Assembly (NCBI GenBank): GCA_030248195.1
Contig: JASAND010012982.1
Coordinates: 31,575-95,574 of the forward strand
Length of the DNA stretch: 64,000 nucleotides
Direction of reading: 5' to 3'
From: Trissonchulus latispiculum
Taxonomy: Eukaryota; Nematoda; Enoplea; Enoplida; Ironidae
The notes beneath the pieces are model-generated. The model was not told the origin of the DNA and searched no databases. It worked only from the letters and a program-made list of their open reading frames with translations. Below, piece by piece: positions 1 to 12,128 of the stretch (the stretch's first letter is position 1; the number at the start of each line of letters is the position of its first letter). The translations under genes were made by a program, and so were the position numbers.

Positions 1-28
1 AGTAAGAAGCAAAGGTCAGCAAACTTAG

Positions 29-153
29 AAGAAGAGATTCATTTCTCCACTGGACAACAGAAGAAGCGATTCATTTCTCCACTGGACAACAGAAGAAGCG
101 ATTCATTTCTCCACTGGACAACAGAAGAAGCGATTCATTTCTCCACTGGACAG
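29..153. repeat. 32-bp tandem repeat, about four copies
   Basis: A 32-bp unit containing ATTCATTTCTCCACTGGACA is repeated about four times with almost no divergence, which points to recent slippage or unequal exchange. No coding role is seen. Confidence 0.95.
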
Positions 154-159
154 CATCGC

Positions 160-1860
160 AAGAAAATGAAGTGATGGAAGCAAGAAGAAACCTAAAATCT
201 GAACGAACAATCTATCTATCATTGTTCATTACTCTTTGATGGGGAGAATATTCACTTGTTTGCAAATACTATTTTATTTCTGAAATTCAAAGGTGAGAGA
301 TCGACCTCTGCGAAGGTCTTTTGTACCGTCTGTGCCCACTTTCAGTGGGTCAACTGGAGAATCGCTAACGTCTGCGTTCGCTGTCAGTGGGCCAACGAGA
401 GCAAACCTCGGTGTCCTCGAACTGAGGGTCCGGGTAATTTTGATTTTTAAGTGTGTCCAGGACTGAAGGGCCCTGACTATTATCAGATTATTCTTTGGTT
501 TGGTATTTGGATTGCGCGATCTCTCCAGGATGAAAAGGTTGTTGATTTAAGGTGGTGGTGTCCTTTTGTGCAGTGCTTTTGTCGTGATTATTTTGAAACG
601 CTATAACTTTCGCAATTTTGAGAGTTGGAAAGAGCTTTATACATCGTTTTAAAGCTTAGAATCTGCAGATTCACATCAGCTTATGAAACCAGCAAAAAAC
701 TAGCAAAAATGTTCTGACATGCTGACATCTGACAGGCTAAATATAGACGAAAAATTTTTGAACATGGATATCTCAAAACTGTAGAATCGGCCAAAATTTT
801 TTCTTGTGCCATGGTATGAAGGACATATGGGCCGAGGGACATTTTTTTGGATTTGGCTCAACAAGCCTCAATACTCCAGAAAATCCGGGAAATGTGCGGG
901 GACACGAAATTTCGCAACTTTGTATTCAGTTTTCTCGCAACTGGAAACGTTTTAACTCAAACCCAGAAAAAAGTCCCTCCGCAATAGTGCGAATTTTCAT
1001 TCTGGCAAAGATCACGCGAATCCATTGGGTAGTTTTTGAGAAATCGCTGTTTAAAACAAAATAATCGCAGTTTTTGCCAAAATGGTTTTTCGACCAAATC
1101 TCTAGCTTAAGGCAACGAATCCCAGCAAATAGGCACTGATAAAATGGGCAATTTGACCGCGTATTGATTGAGTATAAATAACCGAAAATTGTTCGTAGCA
1201 TTTAGCAGTTATTTTGAAAAAACTGATTTTTTCGAAAATGGCCGTTTTTTAACCCCAAAAATCGTTTTTGGCTTATACTGACTTAACCCTGAGAGATAGC
1301 TCAAAGGTTGTAAAAGCAAAAATGTTCGTTTTTATACCCTCTTTCCATCCATAACAACCAATCTGATGTATCGATTACCTACTGAGAGTATTATGCCAAA
1401 AATCGAAAATTTCTCATCTTTTTACCTAAAAATGCGGGACTGGTCCGAGAATGTTAAAGAGCACCAAAATAGCATATTTGGAAAGTTTCATCTACTTTCA
1501 TAAAGAATTGAAGCCTGTAGGGTCAAATTTACACAAAAGGAAACCACCACCTTAAAATATCAAACTATCTCAAGACTTCTGTTTCTGTTTTTTCTTTCTT
1601 TTTCGGTTCTGTTTTTGCTCGTTTGATTTTGTTTGTTGTCACATCTGGCATTTTTGCTATCCTAATGTTAGATTGAGACGTTGTTTCTTGCTTTCAATGT
1701 GATTTGTTTGTTATTGCTTATTATTTTGTTTGTTATTTATATCTTGCTAATAAATTAGCAATGGCCGCAGAGACTTCCGCGGTATGGGTGGTCCAATCTA
1801 AGGTTGAGGAGTGTAATGTGTTTCACGTGAATACTTTTCCTTTTGTAGTCAAAGTCGGAT
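160..1860. other. No recognisable gene; dispersed-repeat sequence
   Basis: AT-rich sequence with no credible coding frame. The part from about 600 to 840 is a diverged copy of a repeat that recurs near the other end of the window (63,690-63,940). Frames here are short and unrelated to known families. Confidence 0.6.
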
Positions 1861-1865
1861 ATCTA

Positions 1866-1990
1866 ATTTGCATATTACACGGAACTACCTAATTTGCATA
1901 ATCCGGCACTATAAAAGCGCATCTTGCAGTCTCTGGGGTCAGTTGTTGTTCTTGCATCATCAACGCCTCCGTCTTGATTCCTGACATCAC
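1866..1990 (+). promoter_or_regulatory. Promoter-like block: two POU octamers and a TATA box
   Basis: Two exact ATTTGCAT octamers (1866-1873, 1892-1899) are followed 11 bases later by TATAAAA (1910-1916). This is the layout of an octamer-driven Pol II promoter. No gene is recognised downstream, so it may be the promoter of a decayed LTR or other transposon. Candidate LTR edges (TGTCACATC near 1637, ATCACA near 1990) were seen but have no second copy. Confidence 0.35.
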
Positions 1991-2588
1991 ATAATCATAA
2001 TTTAAATTTAAGACATAATTAATTTTTGAGTTTAAATTGTTCATGTAAATATAACATGCTTCACAATAAGGAGGGGAAATGTTGTATATGGAATTCCTTC
2101 ATATACTGTAACAATTCTATAAAAGAATGAAAATAGTCACCATATAATATCAGCCATGGAAGAAATCATTGGATGGAAACTTGAGGCGGCGAATCTTGAT
2201 TGATCTGGCAAGGTCGACGCATCTTGATAACCGATTCAATGTAGGCACCAATATTGGGCCACCACACATAGGATCGAGCCAGACCTTTCAGTCTTACCAT
2301 TCTGAGTGCGTAGCATCTTTAATCTATCGTAGTATCTTTAATACGGCAGCGTGCAGTATTTGGGGGACCACGACCGTGGATCCATACAGTATAGTTCCAT
2401 TTTCTAAGGACAAACTATTTTTCTTCCTTCAGAAGCATTTCATTTCTGAGTTAGATTCTTTGTCCAACTGTTGGGACTGAATTTGACAAACAGCCCTGAG
2501 GAAATCCTTTATGAAACTTCTAATTCATTCCAATGACTGTTGCACCAGCACTGAATTTTTTGGGACACTTTGCTTCGGAAATGGTGAG

Positions 2589-2714
2589 CGGCAATCTTGA
2601 TAAAAAATCTGCATTTCCGTGCGACTTTGTGGATCGGTATTGAATATCGTAGTCATAACCCATTAGAATGACTGCCCACCGTTGTAGTCTGCTAGCAGCC
2701 ATTTGAGGAATGCC
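2589..2714 (-). pseudogene. Ty3/Gypsy pol fragment (end of RNase H)
   Basis: The minus-strand translation holds the typical end of Gypsy RNase H: GIPQMAASRLQRWA, then YDYDIQYR, then NADFLSRLP. In intact elements these three blocks occur in this order between RT/RNase H and the integrase linker. The sequence on either side in the same frame does not match pol, so this is a short relic. It is unrelated to the intact element at 26.6-46.7 kb at the level visible by eye; that element reads NAAADFLSRLP at the same place. Confidence 0.8.
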
Positions 2715-2889
2715 TGACTGAAAGCCTGCCTGAATGGATAATTGACGACGAGGGGGGATGGTGGGAAGCCACACTCGGGGCCAGCTGTCCCCGGAGACAC
2801 AGAACGAAAGAAAGCTTCTGGTCCTGTGGACTGCCAATATACACGCGACATAATACAACACTTGAGCAATACATTATGAGAGTATTAGG

Positions 2890-3540
2890 GACAATGGAGG
2901 TTTCATTTCTTTGTGACGAATCAGTAGTAGTTTATGTGCAGTTGTTGGGCAGTTCAGCTAGTTTGAGTGGAATTGTATCATCTTGGAACCAGGTAATAAG
3001 CTACAAAACAAAACAAGAGGGCCAAAAGAAATTCTCCTTTTGCTGCTGCTTACAACTCTAAACACCCGAGTCTGTCTGCCTAAACTAAATTAGTTTTGTT
3101 TTTATTACGCAATCTTTTGCTCTGTGCACATAAGGTTATTCCGCTTATAAACAACATCGTTCTGCATACACCTAGAATTCTTCTCCGTTTCAAATGGCGT
3201 TTCAAATTTATAACCTTATGTAAAAAGCCAAAACGTAGCCAAAAACCCCTTTTATGCCAAAAATCGCATTTTCAGCCTTGCTAATGCCAAAAAACATTCA
3301 ACCATGAAGTAATTTTGACATTAGACAGGGATTACAAACTCGAAATCTTGATAGGCAACATGTTTCTAAGTCTAAAATATGGAAAATATTGAGCCAGAAA
3401 GTCCATAAAACCGATAAAAACGTGTATTTCACGCAATAGTAAACATTTTAAGCCAAAAACTGGGACATTTTTTGAAAAGTTTTGCAGAATTTACTTTAAA
3501 AATACCCAATTTTTGGCTTTGCGAACTTCCGGCGCTTTAA
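2890..3540. other. No gene seen
   Basis: AT-rich sequence between the Gypsy relic and the first G/C-run repeats. Frames are short and low in complexity. Confidence 0.5.
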
Positions 3541-5080
3541 ATTTTTTAGGGAGGGTTTGGAAAAATGGCGGGGGTGGGTGGGTTTGGTTTCGTTTACCCC
3601 AATGGATGTGCGTTACTTAGGGAGGGGGGGGGTTGTGGGGACCACCACAACCCCCCCCCCACCAAAATGACAAATTTTGGCGACTCTCCTCCCCCCGATT
3701 TTTGCTACCCCCCCGTTTTTTGGCCAAAAAAATCGAAAATTTAGGGGGTCCCCCGACCCCCACCATAGGTGTACCTGGGGGGGGGATGGGGGGGGGGGGA
3801 ACCCCTCCCCCCCAATGGAAAAGTGCCGCCCCCACCCTCGAAATTTTGAAGGCAGACCCCACCTCCAAATGGCCAAATCCCAGACCCCACCTATCCAAAT
3901 TTGCCAGACCCCACCCTCAAAATTTTGAGAATTTTGCTTCAAAATTAGTAAAAATTCGAAATTTTTTGCAAAAATCTAAGTTTTTTCGACGAAATGAGCA
4001 AAAATGAAGAAATATTGTTGATTTTTAGTTGAAAATAACGTTTTTAAGCGAATTCGCAAATTTTTTCTAAATTTTTGACCGAAAAAAATTTTTTACCCCC
4101 CCCCCCCCCAAGTCGATTTTTCCGGACCCCACCCCACCTCAAACCGGCTGACCCCACCCTCACTAATTTCGGCTACCCCCTCCCCCAGCGATTTCTCAAG
4201 GTACACCTATGACCCCCACCCTCCGTCGGGAGACGGGAACCCCCCGCCATAGGTGTAAGGTGGAGGGGGGGTTGGGGGTGGGGTAGCCCCCCCAAGCCTT
4301 TTTTCAACCCTCCCCCAAAACTTTTTGGGAGGGGACGTCCCCCCCCAACTGGGGGGGGGGGTTTGGTTTACTCCAATGGAGTGTTACTTAGGGGGGGGGA
4401 CCATAGTTTCCTTTGGGGGGGGGGTTTGGGGTGTTTACCCCCCCAAAATTTTTGACCAATTTTACCCCCCCCCCCCAGATTTTTTGACTTACCCTCCCCC
4501 AACTTTTGGCTACCCCCCCCCGAACCCCCCCCCAACGATTTTTGGACCCAAAAAGTTAGCTAAATTTGGTCGAAAAATGGTCATTTTTTGAAAAATTTTT
4601 CTAAAATTTTGACCTAAAATCGCTTTAAAACGGTGCAAAAGCGCCTAAAACGTTAAGAACAAGCCTTATTTTGATGAAAAAAGGGCTAAATTACAGGAAA
4701 TTTTGCATTTTTTGGCCATTTTTCGAAATTTCTGAGGTCCGAATTCTGGGGGGGGGGGGTTGGGGGGGGGTACCCCCCATCACATTTCGGAGGTCGGCCA
4801 AGATTTACCCCCCCCCAGACCCAAAGTTCCAGGGAAACTATGGGGGGGACCACCACAACCCCCCCCCACCAAAATGACAAATTTTGGCGACCCTCCTCCC
4901 CCAGATTTTTGCTACCCCCCGTTTTTTGGCCAAAAAAATCGAAAATTTAGGTGGTCCCCCGACCCCCACCCTCCGTCGGGAACCCCCCGCCATAGGTGTA
5001 AGGTGGGGGGGGGGTAGCCCCCCCCAAGCCTTTTTTCAACCCTCCTCCAAAACTTTTTGGGAGGGGACGTCCCCCCCAAC
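3540..5080. repeat. Cluster of G/C-run MITE copies
   Basis: Several related copies with long C or G runs, including one complete insertion (3764-4211) and partial copies beginning CATAGGTGTAAGGT at about 4250 and 4990. The 4860-5080 stretch repeats 3630-3760 and 4250-4350 closely. Open frames here exist only because poly-C/poly-G runs lack stop codons; they are not genes. Confidence 0.75.
3764..4211. mobile_element. hAT-like MITE, copy 1 (448 bp)
   Basis: Ends are inverted: CATAGGTGTACCT at the left and AGGTACACCTATG at the right. The eight bases on both sides are identical (ACCCCCAC at 3756-3763 and 4212-4219), the target duplication length typical of hAT transposons. An uninterrupted version of the target occurs at about 4955-4985. 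The inside is C/G runs plus AT-rich spacer and carries no transposase. Confidence 0.85.
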
Positions 5081-5082
5081 TG

Positions 5083-5520
5083 CACAGGAAGAACCAATAT
5101 TGTAAATCTGTTATAATTCCGTTGTAAATTCCATTAATTTACAATGTAATTTTAATGTGGTAAAAGCGAGGTAGATTTTTACAACGAAATTATGACGTTT
5201 TTACAACATTTTAAATTCATCGTAAAGAATTTACAAAGTTTTTACCATGAATCTACAACATTGTAAATGATTGCAACATTTTACATTGATCTTACAATGA
5301 GTTTACAACGTGGTAAAAACATTGTAAAACATTTTACCATGCTTTATCAACGTTTTTACTTTGTGGTAAATCCATTCAAAATGCATTGTAGTTGTATTGT
5401 AAAAAGGTACAATGGAGGTACAACGGTTTTTCAATGTTGTACAACCAAGATAAATACATTGTAAAATATACAATGAATTAATAACAGATTTATAACAGTG
5501 TAAAATTATTTAATATGCAT
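5083..5520. repeat. TTGTAAA/TTTACAA word array, left
   Basis: A 440-bp stretch made largely of the word TTGTAAA and its reverse complement, often extended to CGTTGTAAA. It begins with GCACAGGAAGAAC, which recurs inverted at the end of the second array (near 11,098). Probably one end of a DNA transposon with dense subterminal repeats. Confidence 0.75.
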
Positions 5521-8494
5521 GGTAAAATCAGTGGGGTGGATGGTGGCTGGGAAAAGAGTGGGCATCATAGGCCTAGTCCAGGTGTGTTTGCGGGAAGGAA
5601 GAGGGGTCCCCGACTCCCCTAAAAAATTTGGCTACCCCTACCCCCAAATCGGTCTTTCGGTGACCCCCTCCCTAAATATTTTCAAACCACGTATACGTAT
5701 ATCACGTATATATATATGCTTTCGTAAAAATAGCTATTTTTAGCTTACATCCTGGCATTTTTGAGAACTTTTTGCGTGTCACCATGCAAAATACCCCAAA
5801 AATACCATTTTTATGGCTCATTTTTGCAATATCCCCCCTCCGAATATTCTTACCCCCGGGCTCGGGGGTGCCCCCCCTGGAAAAAAGTACCCTGTAGTAT
5901 CTATATACCTATATTAGAGATGCACCGGGGCCGCCACAACCGGGGCCGGGGCCGGGACCTCATGGGGGTCCAAATTAAAAATTTTCAAAACTTTTCTTGA
6001 AAATTTAAATTTTGCAATAATGTTTGATATACAAACGTTACTATCTAGCTTTTTCCTACACTAGAATTTCGTTCCCCCCCCCAGACTTGGGTCGCCCCTT
6101 CAGAACGCCCATCCAAAATGCCCGGAAAAATAGGGTTTTGAGGGTAAATTTTGAAAATTTTTTCCGGCTTCGCCGGATTTTTACCCATTTTTAAGCATTT
6201 TTTAGCTATTTTAAGCTTAAATTTAAGTTAAAAATAGTAATTAATTTTTAAACTTAGCAGCAAAAATAGCTATTTTTGATTTTTCTTCCCCCCCCCAGAA
6301 ATCCGAGCCCCTCCAGACTTCCCCCCCCCCCAGAAATTTTTGCCTAGGAAAAAGCCAGACTATCATTGTTTTCATTCATATCGGCGAGAAAACAAACAAT
6401 TTGTAACACTTTTTGACTTTCGAAAATTCAATATTTTGGTCAAAAAATGTCAAAAATTTACAAAATTTTGCTAATTTTTGGCCCCAGTCGGTACCGGGGC
6501 CTGACTACCGGGGCCGGGACCAGGCCCCGGTGCATCCCTAACCTATATTATAAATGTTTGAAAATTTTTAGCCAAAAATTGGAAATTTTTATAAAATCAC
6601 AAAAATAGCGAAAAATTGCTAAAATTCGCTTAATTACGCTGAAAACAGCTAAAAACTGAGAATTCTTCAAGTTTTTGACTGGAAAACCGATTTTTCGTGT
6701 TTCCCCGAAAATCGGAATTTTCGACCCCCTCCTCCTTTTAGCCAAACCCATACCTACTTTTTTCAAACGCAACCCCCAACTTTTACGACAGCCACGCCTA
6801 TGGTGGGCATAGTTTCACCGGATATTTTATTTGGGGGGGGGGAGTTATATAAATTTTGGAAAGTTTTTACACTGTTTTATATAAAGCGATTTTAATCCAA
6901 CATTTTAGAAATTTTTCGAAAAATGATGTTGGCAAAATGTACCTAACTTTTGGCTCTAAAAGTACTGGCGGGGTTCGGGGAGGGGCAGCCAACAGTGGGG
7001 AACATAGATTCACCGGAAATTTTGGTTAGGGGGGGGCAAACTTTGGAAATTTGGCGGTCGACTCCCGAAATGTGATGGGGGTATATACCCCCCTACCCTC
7101 CCCCCAAAATTAGGACCTCAGAAAATTCAAAAAATGGCCTGGAAACGCAAAAGTTTCTGTATTCTAGCGCTTTCTTCGTCAAAACAAGGCTTGTTTTTAT
7201 CGTTTTAGGCGTTTTTACACCATTTTAAACCGATTTTAAGCCAACATTTAAAAAAACTTCAAAAAATGACTTTTAGCACAATTTAGTTAACTTTTTGGCC
7301 CCAAAAAGTGCTGGGGGAGGTTTGGGGGGTAACCAAAAGTGGGGGGGCGCGGGCGGGATAGTCAAAATGGGGTAACGTTGGTCGAAAATTTTGGAGGGAC
7401 ACCCCCCGCCCCAAACCCCCCCCCCCCTGGTGAAACTATGGTAGGGAAGGATAAGTCAAAAATTCTGGGAGGGTGCCAAAAAGACTCTCTCTACTTTTAG
7501 CCTATATTTTTAGCGATTTTAAGCTTGAATTAATTAATTTGAGCCGCCCCCTCTTCACGATTCGAAGGTAGGAAAAATTAAGGAGAAAAATAGGGAAAAG
7601 GGCAAAAAAGCAAAAAATTTTGTGGCTTCGGCGCGAATTTCTTTTTTCTTAGCAGCATATCATAGCGAAGAATCAATCAAGCTTGATTCAAGATACATCA
7701 CTGATTTTCAATTTGAATTCAAATTCAATCGAGCTTGAAATGCTTCCGAATTTTCGTAGAAAAATTCCATTTTTGCTTAAAAATGTCTGCGGTTCGTTGA
7801 AATATAAAGAATGATTTGAACGCAGATTTTATTGCTGAAAGTGAAACAGAAATTGCTTCAACTTCCTGGTCCTGGGTTTACTTTAGTGGGGGCGGGGCGG
7901 CTTCCCTCCCCACGTATTGGGTCCCCCCACTCGGCCCCACCCCCACTTTTTTGGGCTTCCCTCCACTCACCCCTAAGTGTCAATAGCCAAATTTTTTAGA
8001 ATTTTGGGTCAAAATTTTCAAAAATTTTCCGGCTTAGCCCGAATTGTTTTTTTTTCAAAAAATAGTCATTTTGTTACTAAAACTTATATAATTTTTGAGT
8101 ATATATATACTTTTTAGTTATAGCAGTATATATATATATATATATATGTGGAAACACACTTTTAGCCCATTTTAATCCCCCCCCACTAGTGGGGGCGCCC
8201 CCAGTCCTCCCCTCCCCCACTTATTTTTTGCCTAAAATTAATCCAGACTTCTGGAGGGAGGAGCCGACCCCCTGGTAGAAAATTTTTCAGTGGGGACCCG
8301 AACCCCCCGTCACAAAATCCTGGATCCGCCAGTCCCCCCAGAAGTGAGGTGTAACAGAATTTGGGGTGGGGGAGGCTCCCCAACTTTTTCTGGGGGCACC
8401 CCTCTGGAGACTCCCCAGGCACTAGCGTAGCCAGAAAAAATTTCGGGGGGGGGCAAGCCAAAATGTTTCAATCGTAAACTGCGGCAGTTAGAAA
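5521..8494. other. No gene; decayed repeats
   Basis: Consists of AT-rich sequence with scattered G/C runs, TA microsatellite near 8130-8150, and fragments of the G/C-run repeat family. A short patch at about 7675-7740 repeats CAAGCTTGA-type words in both orientations. No frame resembles a known protein. Confidence 0.55.
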
Positions 8495-9494
8495 CGGGTC
8501 CGGACCAGGTTCAGGCTGTCTGAGCCCATAGGTGTACCTGGGGGGGGGGTGGGGGGGGAACCCCTCCCCCCAAATGGAAAAGTGCCGACCCCACCCTCGC
8601 AATTTTGGAGGCAGACCCCACCCCCAAATGGCCAAATCCCAGACCCCACCAACCAACCCAAATTTGCCAGACCCCACCCTCAAAATTTTGAAGATTTTGC
8701 CTCAAAATTAGTAAAAATTCGAAATTTTTTGGAAAATTTCGAAATTTTTGCAGAAAATCCAAGTTTTTTCGAATAAATGAGCAATACTGTTGATTTTTAT
8801 TTGGAAATAACGTTGTTTTAAAAAATTTGCGAATTTTTTTCTAAGTTTTTGACCGAAAAAATTTCCCCCCCCCCAAATTCGATTTTTCCGGACCCCACCC
8901 CACCCTCAAACCGGTCTGACCCCACCCACCCTAATTTCGGCTACCCCCTCCCCCAACGATTTCTCAAGGTACACCTATGTCTGAGCCTGTCAAATCACCT
9001 CAAAGATTCCAAATATAAGTTATGGTGTTTTTGTGGGTAAAACGTTCTAAAACAGCGTTAATATCACCAGAAAAACAATTACATACTTTGGATGCTGTGA
9101 CCTATTTTTGCAAAGTCCGAACTGGCTTTTTTGGAAATTCGTTCCCAAAAAAAGCCGGGTAGCCCAGGCCACAGCGTAGGAGCCAGTGGGGCTGGGATAT
9201 GTGGTATCGTGAGTACTTGGGCACCTAACCTACCAACCACAATTAGGGACTTACCGGGTTTTCCGTTGTGGTTTTGAGACAATTTTTCCAACACCATGTC
9301 GAAACTTGTCCGAGGGTGGTTTTTGGGGTGGTTGTCATCTAGCTGGCGCCCTGGCTTCACCAGATAAGCTATATAACCCAAACTGATATATTATATTACT
9401 AAGGTCTTCTACTTGTTATGCGCCAAATTTGGCTCGAAACGGTCGAAGTACCTGGGAGATCTGGCACTGGTTTTTTTGGGAACCTGACTATATA
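8495..9494 (-). mobile_element. Inverted, partial copy of the TATAGTCAGG element
   Basis: Runs antiparallel to 12,129-12,720, sharing GGTCCGGACCAGGTTCAGG, the block with GGTTAGGTGCCCAAGTACT, and the terminal GGGAACCTGACTATA. It has lost its other half and is interrupted by a hAT-like MITE at 8527-8979. Confidence 0.75.
8527..8979. mobile_element. hAT-like MITE, copy 2 (453 bp)
   Basis: Same ends as copy 1 (CATAGGTGTACCT...AGGTACACCTATG). The 8-bp target TCTGAGCC is duplicated exactly (8519-8526 and 8980-8987). The inverted paralogue near 12,665 has a single TCTGAGCC and no insert, which is a clean empty site. Confidence 0.92.
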
Positions 9495-10609
9495 TATGTA
9501 GTGAGTCGGAGGGAAGCCCAAAAGTGGGGGGAGGGGAGCCAGAAGGAAAAATCCAAGTGCAATTAAGGTGAATATTGAGCCAGAGTCCATATATATATTG
9601 TTAAACGTGTATATAGGGGTTTTGAGAAGTCGGGGGGGGGAATCCGAAAAGTGGGGGGCGCCAAGAAATACATTTCGAATTGCTTAGGTAACCACCCCCT
9701 CCCAGTAAAGTAAAACCAGAAACTTGATTGTCAATATGTTTCCTAAGTGCAAAATTTAAGGTGAATATTGAGCCAGAAAGTCCATATATATATATAGTTG
9801 GGAAAAAAGGGGGGAAGGGAAGGGGGGGGAGAGGGGGAAGGGAAAAAGCGTGTATATATATATATATATAGTTCGCGCAATAATAAACACTTTAAGACAG
9901 AAATCTGGACTTTTTTGAAACTTTTTGCAATCTTTACCCTAAAAATACCCAAATTTTGGTCATTTTTCGCGACTCCCCTCCCCAGTTGGGGGGACGTCCC
10001 CCAAAAAGTTTTGAAGGAGGGTTAAAAAAGGGCTGGGGTGGGCTACCTTACACCTATATTATGCGTGCCTTTCCCAGTCTGATTGGTTCCTTTGCACTTC
10101 CCATTGATAAGAAAATAATTTATATTTATATATATAAGGATTGCTCAACGGGGTATATAGTTCTGGAGAGTCCAAATGTTGGTGTCTTTATGGTTTTTGT
10201 TTTCCTGACCTCAATACAGTTTACAGGTACTTAAATTTATACCTCTATACAGGGTGTCTTTCCCCCAAATTTCTGATTTTGGTGGTATATATCCCCGGGG
10301 CGGGCGCGGGCAAAATTTGGACCTCCGCTCCGACTCCTACCAACCCCGACGGACGACACCTATGGTACACCTATGATTTTATGCCATAATATTCCGGATA
10401 AGCCGAACAAATTTTGTCATTTTGAAGATATATATATATATATATATATATCCTTGGAATTAGGCAATTCTTGGTATATTTCCTCATTCACGGTGAGTGG
10501 GGAGGTGCCCGAAAAGATAGGGTAGGGGCAAGAGATGGGGGGAGGGCCTTTTCGCTCCCCAGTAGGAAAATCCCGACCAGGATATCTGCCAATCAGAAAT
10601 AATCCCATT
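9495..10609. other. No gene; mixed repeats and TA microsatellites
   Basis: AT-rich sequence with several TA runs (9785, 9855, 10,430), G-rich strings and partial hAT-like MITE ends (TTACACCTATA near 10,047). Nothing protein-like is seen. Confidence 0.55.
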
Positions 10610-11098
10610 TACCACGTTTTTACAATGCTGTAAACGCATTGGAAATTCAAGGTTAATACGTTGTAAATCTATAGAACTGTCGTTGTAAATTCTCTTGAAC
10701 GTTTACAATGTATTTACTCTAGTATAAAAACGTTGTATATACGTTGTAAATACATTATTATTACGGTGTAAGTTAGTACTAACTTATTTACAACGGTTTT
10801 TAAACGTGGTAAAACCATTGTAAAATTATTTTAAAAACGATATAATTTTGTAATAATTTAGTGATAAAAACGATGTAAAATCATTATAAATTCGGATACA
10901 ATTATTGTAAAAACGTTGTAAATTTGTAAAAATCCGTTAAAATAGCGTTGTACAATTGTTGTAAAACCATCGTACCTTGCGCATAGGAAAACCATGGTAA
11001 AATTGTTGTAAATTGTCGACATGGTTTACATTGCCATTTTACAACAAGAATTAAATGTATTTACAACGTAATTTTAACGGAAAAGTTCTTCCTGTGCT
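10610..11098. repeat. TTGTAAA/TTTACAA word array, right
   Basis: Second array of the same word as 5083-5520, in mirrored arrangement, ending with GTTCTTCCTGTGC, the reverse complement of the left array's start. Together the two arrays could be the subterminal regions of one 6-kb element. Confidence 0.7.
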
Positions 11099-11099
11099 G

Positions 11100-12128
11100 G
11101 GGGGGGGGTAGTCGCGCCGAAGGCGCGAAAAATGGCCTAAAATTGGGCATTTTTAGGGTAAATTTTGAAAAAATTTTCAAAAACGTCCAAATTTTTGGCT
11201 TAAACTGTTTATTATTATGAGAAATACACGTTTTTAACTGTATTATGGATCTTATGACTCAATATTGTCCTTATTTTGGACTTGGAAACATGTTGGCAAT
11301 CAAGTTTTTGAGTTTAAAACCATAGGTGTGTTAGGGGGGGCATAGGTGTGGCTGGCGAAAAAAGTGGGGGTGGGGGTTTGAAAAAAGTAGGGTGGGGGGT
11401 CCCCCCCCCCCCCCCCCCCCTAACACACCTATGAGGGGGGGGGGTGGGGGGGACCCCTCCCCCCAAATGGAGTTGTCGCAGCCTACCCTCCCCCCTAAAA
11501 AATTTTTCTACCCCGCCCCCCAAATCGGCCTACGGCCGACCCCCCCCCCCCTGTAAATTTTCAACCCCCTACCTAAATTTTTGCAAATTTTTAGCCAAAA
11601 ATTCGAAAATTTTCAAGAAAGTAGCGAAAAATTGCTAAAATTCGCCTTACTACCTTAAAAATCGCTAAAAATAGCTGAAAATTGAGAAAAATTTTCAGTT
11701 TTTTAGCGAAAAACCGATTTTTCGCCGACCCCTCCCCTCGAAAATTTTTCTTACCCCTCCCCCCAACTCGACTTTTTCTCGACCCCCCTCCCCCTTTTTT
11801 GCCAAACCCCCCACCCTACTTTTTTCAAACCCCCACCCCCACTTTTTTCGCCAGCCACACCTATGTTTAAAACCACTGTCTAATGTTAAAATTACTTTAT
11901 GGTTAGATGTTTTTTATCATTCGAAACGGCTGAAAATGCGATTTTTGGCATAAAAAGTGAAAAATTTTTTTGGGGGAGGGTTGCGGGGGTCCTGGGGGGG
12001 TTTGGGGGGGGGGGGGGGGGGCCCCCCCCCCCCCCCAGAAAATGTTGGGGGGGAGCCTCCCCCACCCCAAATCTCCGTTACACCTATGCCTATGCCCCCC
12101 GCCCAGATTTTTTGCGCAGCCACACCTA
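11100..12128. repeat. G/C-run MITE cluster
   Basis: Contains several CATAGGTGTG / CACACCTATG termini (about 11,330, 11,425, 11,860) and long C/G runs, so it is made of overlapping or nested copies of the hAT-like MITE family. Frames here are artefacts of homopolymer runs. Confidence 0.7.

Noticed and set aside
1637..1990. A complete solo LTR (TGTCACATC...ATCACA)
   Set aside because: No second copy, primer site or purine tract supports it; kept only as a promoter-like block.
2169..2480. 103-codon frame downstream of the Gypsy-like purine tract
   Set aside because: No recognisable domain, no promoter or splice context, and sequence around it looks like transposon remnants.
3613..5105. Many long open frames rich in Gly/Pro on both strands in G/C-run regions (also 8.2-8.7, 11.3-12.3, 15.1-15.5 and 20.6-21.5 kb)
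   Set aside because: They arise from poly-C/poly-G runs that lack stops, are open in several frames at once, and coincide with MITE copies.
5083..11098. CRISPR array in the TTGTAAA or GGATTAAA word arrays
   Set aside because: Words occur in both orientations with irregular spacing and no constant repeat-spacer length; the host is a eukaryote.
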